From assembly GCF_003710105.1 (NCBI RefSeq), contig NZ_CP033325.1, positions 310,001 through 374,000 on the forward strand: a stretch of DNA of 64,000 nt. The letters run 5' to 3'. The notes below the pieces were generated by a model. That model was not told the origin of the DNA, did no database searches, and saw nothing but the letters and a program-made list of their open reading frames with translations. A program made the translations under genes and the position numbers. Positions 61,901-64,000 of the stretch are shown one piece after another. This DNA comes from Georgenia faecalis (GTDB lineage: Bacteria; Actinomycetota; Actinomycetes; Actinomycetales; Actinomycetaceae). Numbering within the stretch: the first letter of the stretch is position 1; every line of letters starts with the position of its first letter.

Positions 61901-64000
61901 CGCGACGGGCGGGGTGATCGAGCTGCGGCGCGACGCCGTCGACGGCGAGCTCCTCGGCACCGCCGAGATCCCCTCGACCGGCGGCCTCGCGCAGTACACC
62001 GACGTGGCCGTCGACGTCGTCGACCCGGGGGAGTCCTTCACCCTGTACGTCACCTTCCCCGGTGCGGGCGAGCGCAGGCTCAACTTCATCGAGGCCGAGG
62101 GCAAGGGGGTCTCGCCCACGACGACACCGCGCGTGGCCATCACCGCACCGACGGCGGACCAGACCCTCGAGCCGGGTGAGATCACCGTGACCGCCGAGGC
62201 AACGGACGCGGAGAACGAGATCGTCGAGGTCGAGTTCTTCGTCGACGGCGAGTCCATCGGCGTCGACGACGAGGCACCCTACAGCGTCACGTGGGAGGCG
62301 ACGGAGGAGTCGGTGTTCCAGCTGACCGCCGTCGCGACCAACGACAACGGCGCCTCGACCACGTCGCGGATCGTGCCCGTCACGGTCGGTGACCCGCTCG
62401 GCGGCTTCAGCCAGTTCACCAACGCCGGCGGCGAGTTCTCACGGGGTGAGGACGGGTCCTTCGTCATCACCTCCGGCGGCGCGAACATGTGGAACGCGAC
62501 CGACCAGTACAGCTCCCTGTACCTGCCCGCGGGTGCCGACGAGAACTGGTCGGCCACGGTCAAGGTCAACAGCCAGACCAACACCCACGGCAGCGCCAAG
62601 GCCGGCCTCATCGTCCGCAACGACATCACCGCACCGGGAGCGTCCCCGGGCTACGCAGCCCTCGGCATCCGTCCGAGCGGTGGGTTCGAGTGGCTGAGGT
62701 CGACCAACACCTCCGGCCAGCTCAACGCGTCGACCGCGGCGGGCGCCACGACCTACCCGGCGTGGACGCGCATCGTGCGGGACGGCGACGAGTACACCGC
62801 CTTCTGGAGCACGAACGGCGAGGACTTCACCCAGATCGGTGAGCCCGTGACGCTGCCCGGGGCGGCGTCCGTGCAGGACATCGGCCTGTTCGTCACCGCC
62901 CACCACGCCTCGGCGCGGAGCACGGTCGAGTTCACCGACTTCGTCTTCGACGACGACCCCGGAGCCGACCCCGACCCGGACCCCGATCCCGACCCGGGGC
63001 CGGTGTGCACCACGACGCTCAGCGACGAGTTCGACGGCGAGGAGCTCGACGCCCAGCGCTGGCCGACGGTCCGCTCCGCCGAGGGCTCGCCGGTCACGCT
63101 CGCCGACGGTGCCCTGCAGCTGCCGGTCACCGGTGCCGACATCGACGGCGCCAACACGGGGCCGATCAGCTTCGTCGGGCAGCCCGTGCCGTCCGGCGCG
63201 TGGCAGGTCGACACCCAGGTCTCCGTCGAGCACGAGCGTCACTGGCAGTACAGCGGCCTCATGCTGCACTCCAGCGACGACGACTACACCAAGCTGACGT
63301 TCACCAAGCACGAGAACGGCAGCCGTTTCCTCGAGTTCTGGACCGAGGCCGGCGGGTCGCGGACCCAGCACGCGCCCAACGTCACGCTCCCGACCGACGC
63401 GTCGGCCTCCGTCCACCTGCGGCTGAGCAGCGACGGGTCGGCCGTCACGGCGGCGTACTCGTTCGACGGCGTGACGTTCACCGCGCTGAGCGGATCGGCG
63501 GTCCTCGACCCCGAGGCCACCATGGGCGTCGTCGCCGCCGGGGACACCGGGGAGCCGGACGCCGTCGCCGTGGTGAACCACTTCCGCGTCACCCCGGACT
63601 CCGACGACGACGGCGAGCGTGAGCCGAGCGACGAGTTCGACGGCGACGCCCTGGACGGGTGCCGCTGGGACCGCACGGTGCGGTACACGGCCGAGAACGT
63701 CTCGGTCGCGGACGGGGAGCTGCGCATCCGCACTGCGCTCGGGGACATCAATAACGACAACCCGATCTCGCCGGAGAACTTCATCCTGCAGACGGCGCCC
63801 GAGGGCGACTGGACCGTCGAGACGCGGTTCCACGCTCCCTTCGTGCACCGGTGGCAGTACGCCGGCCTGCTCGCCTACGGCAGCGACGACGAGTACGTCA
63901 AGCTCGACGTCGTCGCCCGCAACGCACCGGGGGCGGCGCTCAGCCTCGGCGCCGAGCTCGTCTCCGAGGTCGGCGGCGCCTTCGGTGCCGGCGGCAACGT
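58923..64000 (+). CDS. ThuA-dehydrogenase-PKD giant secreted protein, 3' end cut by window
   Basis: Open from ATG 58923 to the window edge: at least 1692 residues. Order: signal peptide (1-33), ThuA (about 46-273; variant motif GIVAIHNATDMRGNYAWW), glucose/sorbosone-dehydrogenase-like propeller (278-736; GFRNPFQFAID), PKD (741-830), beta domain (831-940), CBM6-like (941-1061), Ig-like domain (1067-1157), LamG-type concanavalin-like (1160-1346), then two DUF1349-type domains (1361-1560, and 1568 onward, truncated). No isomerase barrel or wall anchor is visible yet. AAGGACACGAC precedes the ATG. Vicinal cysteines present in the two paralogues are missing here. It probably belongs to the system-2 operon. 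Confidence 0.85.
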   Translation, partial: MTPEFRRGARRTLTSAFAGVLALSLLTAIPAAAQTAPPPAEDDAPRVLIFTKTTQYRHEDAIAEGTPVLIDAFEDAGIDSVHTEDSTIFNDEDLAEFDALVMFQASGDPWNAEQKAALERYQQAGGGIVAIHNATDMRGNYAWWDTMIGALMPGHAATGTDPGLPGTVRVEDQHHPSTEHLPQRWERADEWYNYSANVRGQAHVLATMDETTYAPGGNAMGYDHPISWCKPYDGGRSWMTGMGHFGSHFTDEPDLVQHIVGGVQWAAGLVDGDCGGTVWGQYERVALDQNTSAPFGMDVADDGRVFFTELVRGQVRVYDPASRTTTTALELDVYSGGEDGLLGIALDPDFTENGHLYLYYSPASEDDTDPANFFSHLSRFTMDHETGIIEPDTERVLLEVPARRLPDEPGHTGGVVEIDSEGVLYLGVGDDVNPHSEPSGGYAPLSERDGTFHDARATSANSNDLRGKLLRIDPIDDIPADAEPGEGSTYTIPEGNMFDEAADTADKTLPEIYAMGFRNPFQFAIDEETGHISLADYSPDNSNDNPATRGPAGIAEWMLITEPGFYGWPLCMGNNEPFRDVDYRTNPVTVGDYFDCANPVNDSIRNTGLTELPAAVAPDMWYGYRRSSHGAIPQGGGLAPMGGPFYHFDESLESDTKFPPAFDGQPFFFEWARNKMYSLILSEDGQGLEKVNPFLPSEPFMAPIEAKFGPDGSMYVLDWGGGFGRHNPESGLHRIDYVSGSRSPSAVATATPDSGQAPLEVTFDGSGSTDPEGEELTYAWDFDGDGETDSTEVRPTTTYTENGVYDARLTVTDPHGKTGTTSVPVTVGNTRPELSFVLPPTGAFFDFGDVLSWEIEATDAEEEIADEDIIVQVALGHDAHSHPAEPLSGRTGSVQTSLGGGHSDDMNVFYVLDARYTDSGSEGVPSLTGQDTSLLFGKVREAEFFTDSTGVTAAASRDIEGHGTSISGQDGAWASYDPVNLLNIDRLHLRVASATGGVIELRRDAVDGELLGTAEIPSTGGLAQYTDVAVDVVDPGESFTLYVTFPGAGERRLNFIEAEGKGVSPTTTPRVAITAPTADQTLEPGEITVTAEATDAENEIVEVEFFVDGESIGVDDEAPYSVTWEATEESVFQLTAVATNDNGASTTSRIVPVTVGDPLGGFSQFTNAGGEFSRGEDGSFVITSGGANMWNATDQYSSLYLPAGADENWSATVKVNSQTNTHGSAKAGLIVRNDITAPGASPGYAALGIRPSGGFEWLRSTNTSGQLNASTAAGATTYPAWTRIVRDGDEYTAFWSTNGEDFTQIGEPVTLPGAASVQDIGLFVTAHHASARSTVEFTDFVFDDDPGADPDPDPDPDPGPVCTTTLSDEFDGEELDAQRWPTVRSAEGSPVTLADGALQLPVTGADIDGANTGPISFVGQPVPSGAWQVDTQVSVEHERHWQYSGLMLHSSDDDYTKLTFTKHENGSRFLEFWTEAGGSRTQHAPNVTLPTDASASVHLRLSSDGSAVTAAYSFDGVTFTALSGSAVLDPEATMGVVAAGDTGEPDAVAVVNHFRVTPDSDDDGEREPSDEFDGDALDGCRWDRTVRYTAENVSVADGELRIRTALGDINNDNPISPENFILQTAPEGDWTVETRFHAPFVHRWQYAGLLAYGSDDEYVKLDVVARNAPGAALSLGAELVSEVGGAFGAGGN

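Overview
The window comes from a very GC-rich genome. It has frequent GTG starts, ATGA/GTGA stop-start overlaps, several apparently leaderless genes, a WXG100 protein, a DUF3263 protein, CIRCE-controlled groEL and LPXTG surface proteins. Together these point to an actinobacterium, most likely in Micrococcales (Cellulomonas/Georgenia-like; this placement is inference). No tRNA, rRNA, CRISPR array, transposase or phage gene was seen.

Layout. 1-7.2 kb: a 5'-truncated six-hairpin glycosidase-like gene, ribokinase and an APH(3')-like kinase, facing a divergent xylose module (xylB-xylA on the minus strand, ROK repressor on the plus strand) whose promoters overlap. 7.3-11.5 kb: SGNH esterase, uracil-DNA glycosylase, DUF3263, a LytR_C membrane protein and an FAD oxidoreductase. 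11.7-16.6 kb: a 1610-residue secreted, cell-wall-anchored GH3 beta-glucosidase with a Crp/GlxR-like site in its promoter. 16.7-18.6 kb: groEL with two CIRCE operators. 18.6-22.6 kb: a ykoFEDC-type ECF transporter for thiamine or its precursor HMP, behind a TPP riboswitch whose leader can sequester the ribosome binding site. 22.8-34.7 kb: mostly housekeeping or uncharacterised genes: a methyltransferase-like membrane protein, two HD-superfamily proteins, WXG100, an OmpR-type two-component system, amidohydrolase, NYN protein, PspA, TPM-domain protein and a class I glutamine amidotransferase, with short repeats between them.

35-64 kb is the most unusual region and appears to be one functional block for oxidised or rearranged sugars. 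It holds three giant secreted paralogues that combine ThuA (two of the three), a glucose/sorbosone-dehydrogenase-type propeller, PKD, CBM6-like, concanavalin-like and, in two of them, a sugar-isomerase TIM barrel. Two of these end in collagen-like stalks and LPXTG anchors; the third runs off the window. Among them lie a ROK repressor, two complete ribose-type ABC importers with lipoproteins, a Gfo/Idh/MocA oxidoreductase and two cytosolic sugar isomerase/epimerases. One giant protein also has a DUF1080 (3-keto-disaccharide hydrolase type) domain. A reasonable model is that glycosides are oxidised and cleaved at the cell surface, the products are imported by the two ABC systems, and reduction and isomerisation are finished in the cytosol. 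The domain content is seen in sequence; the pathway is inference.
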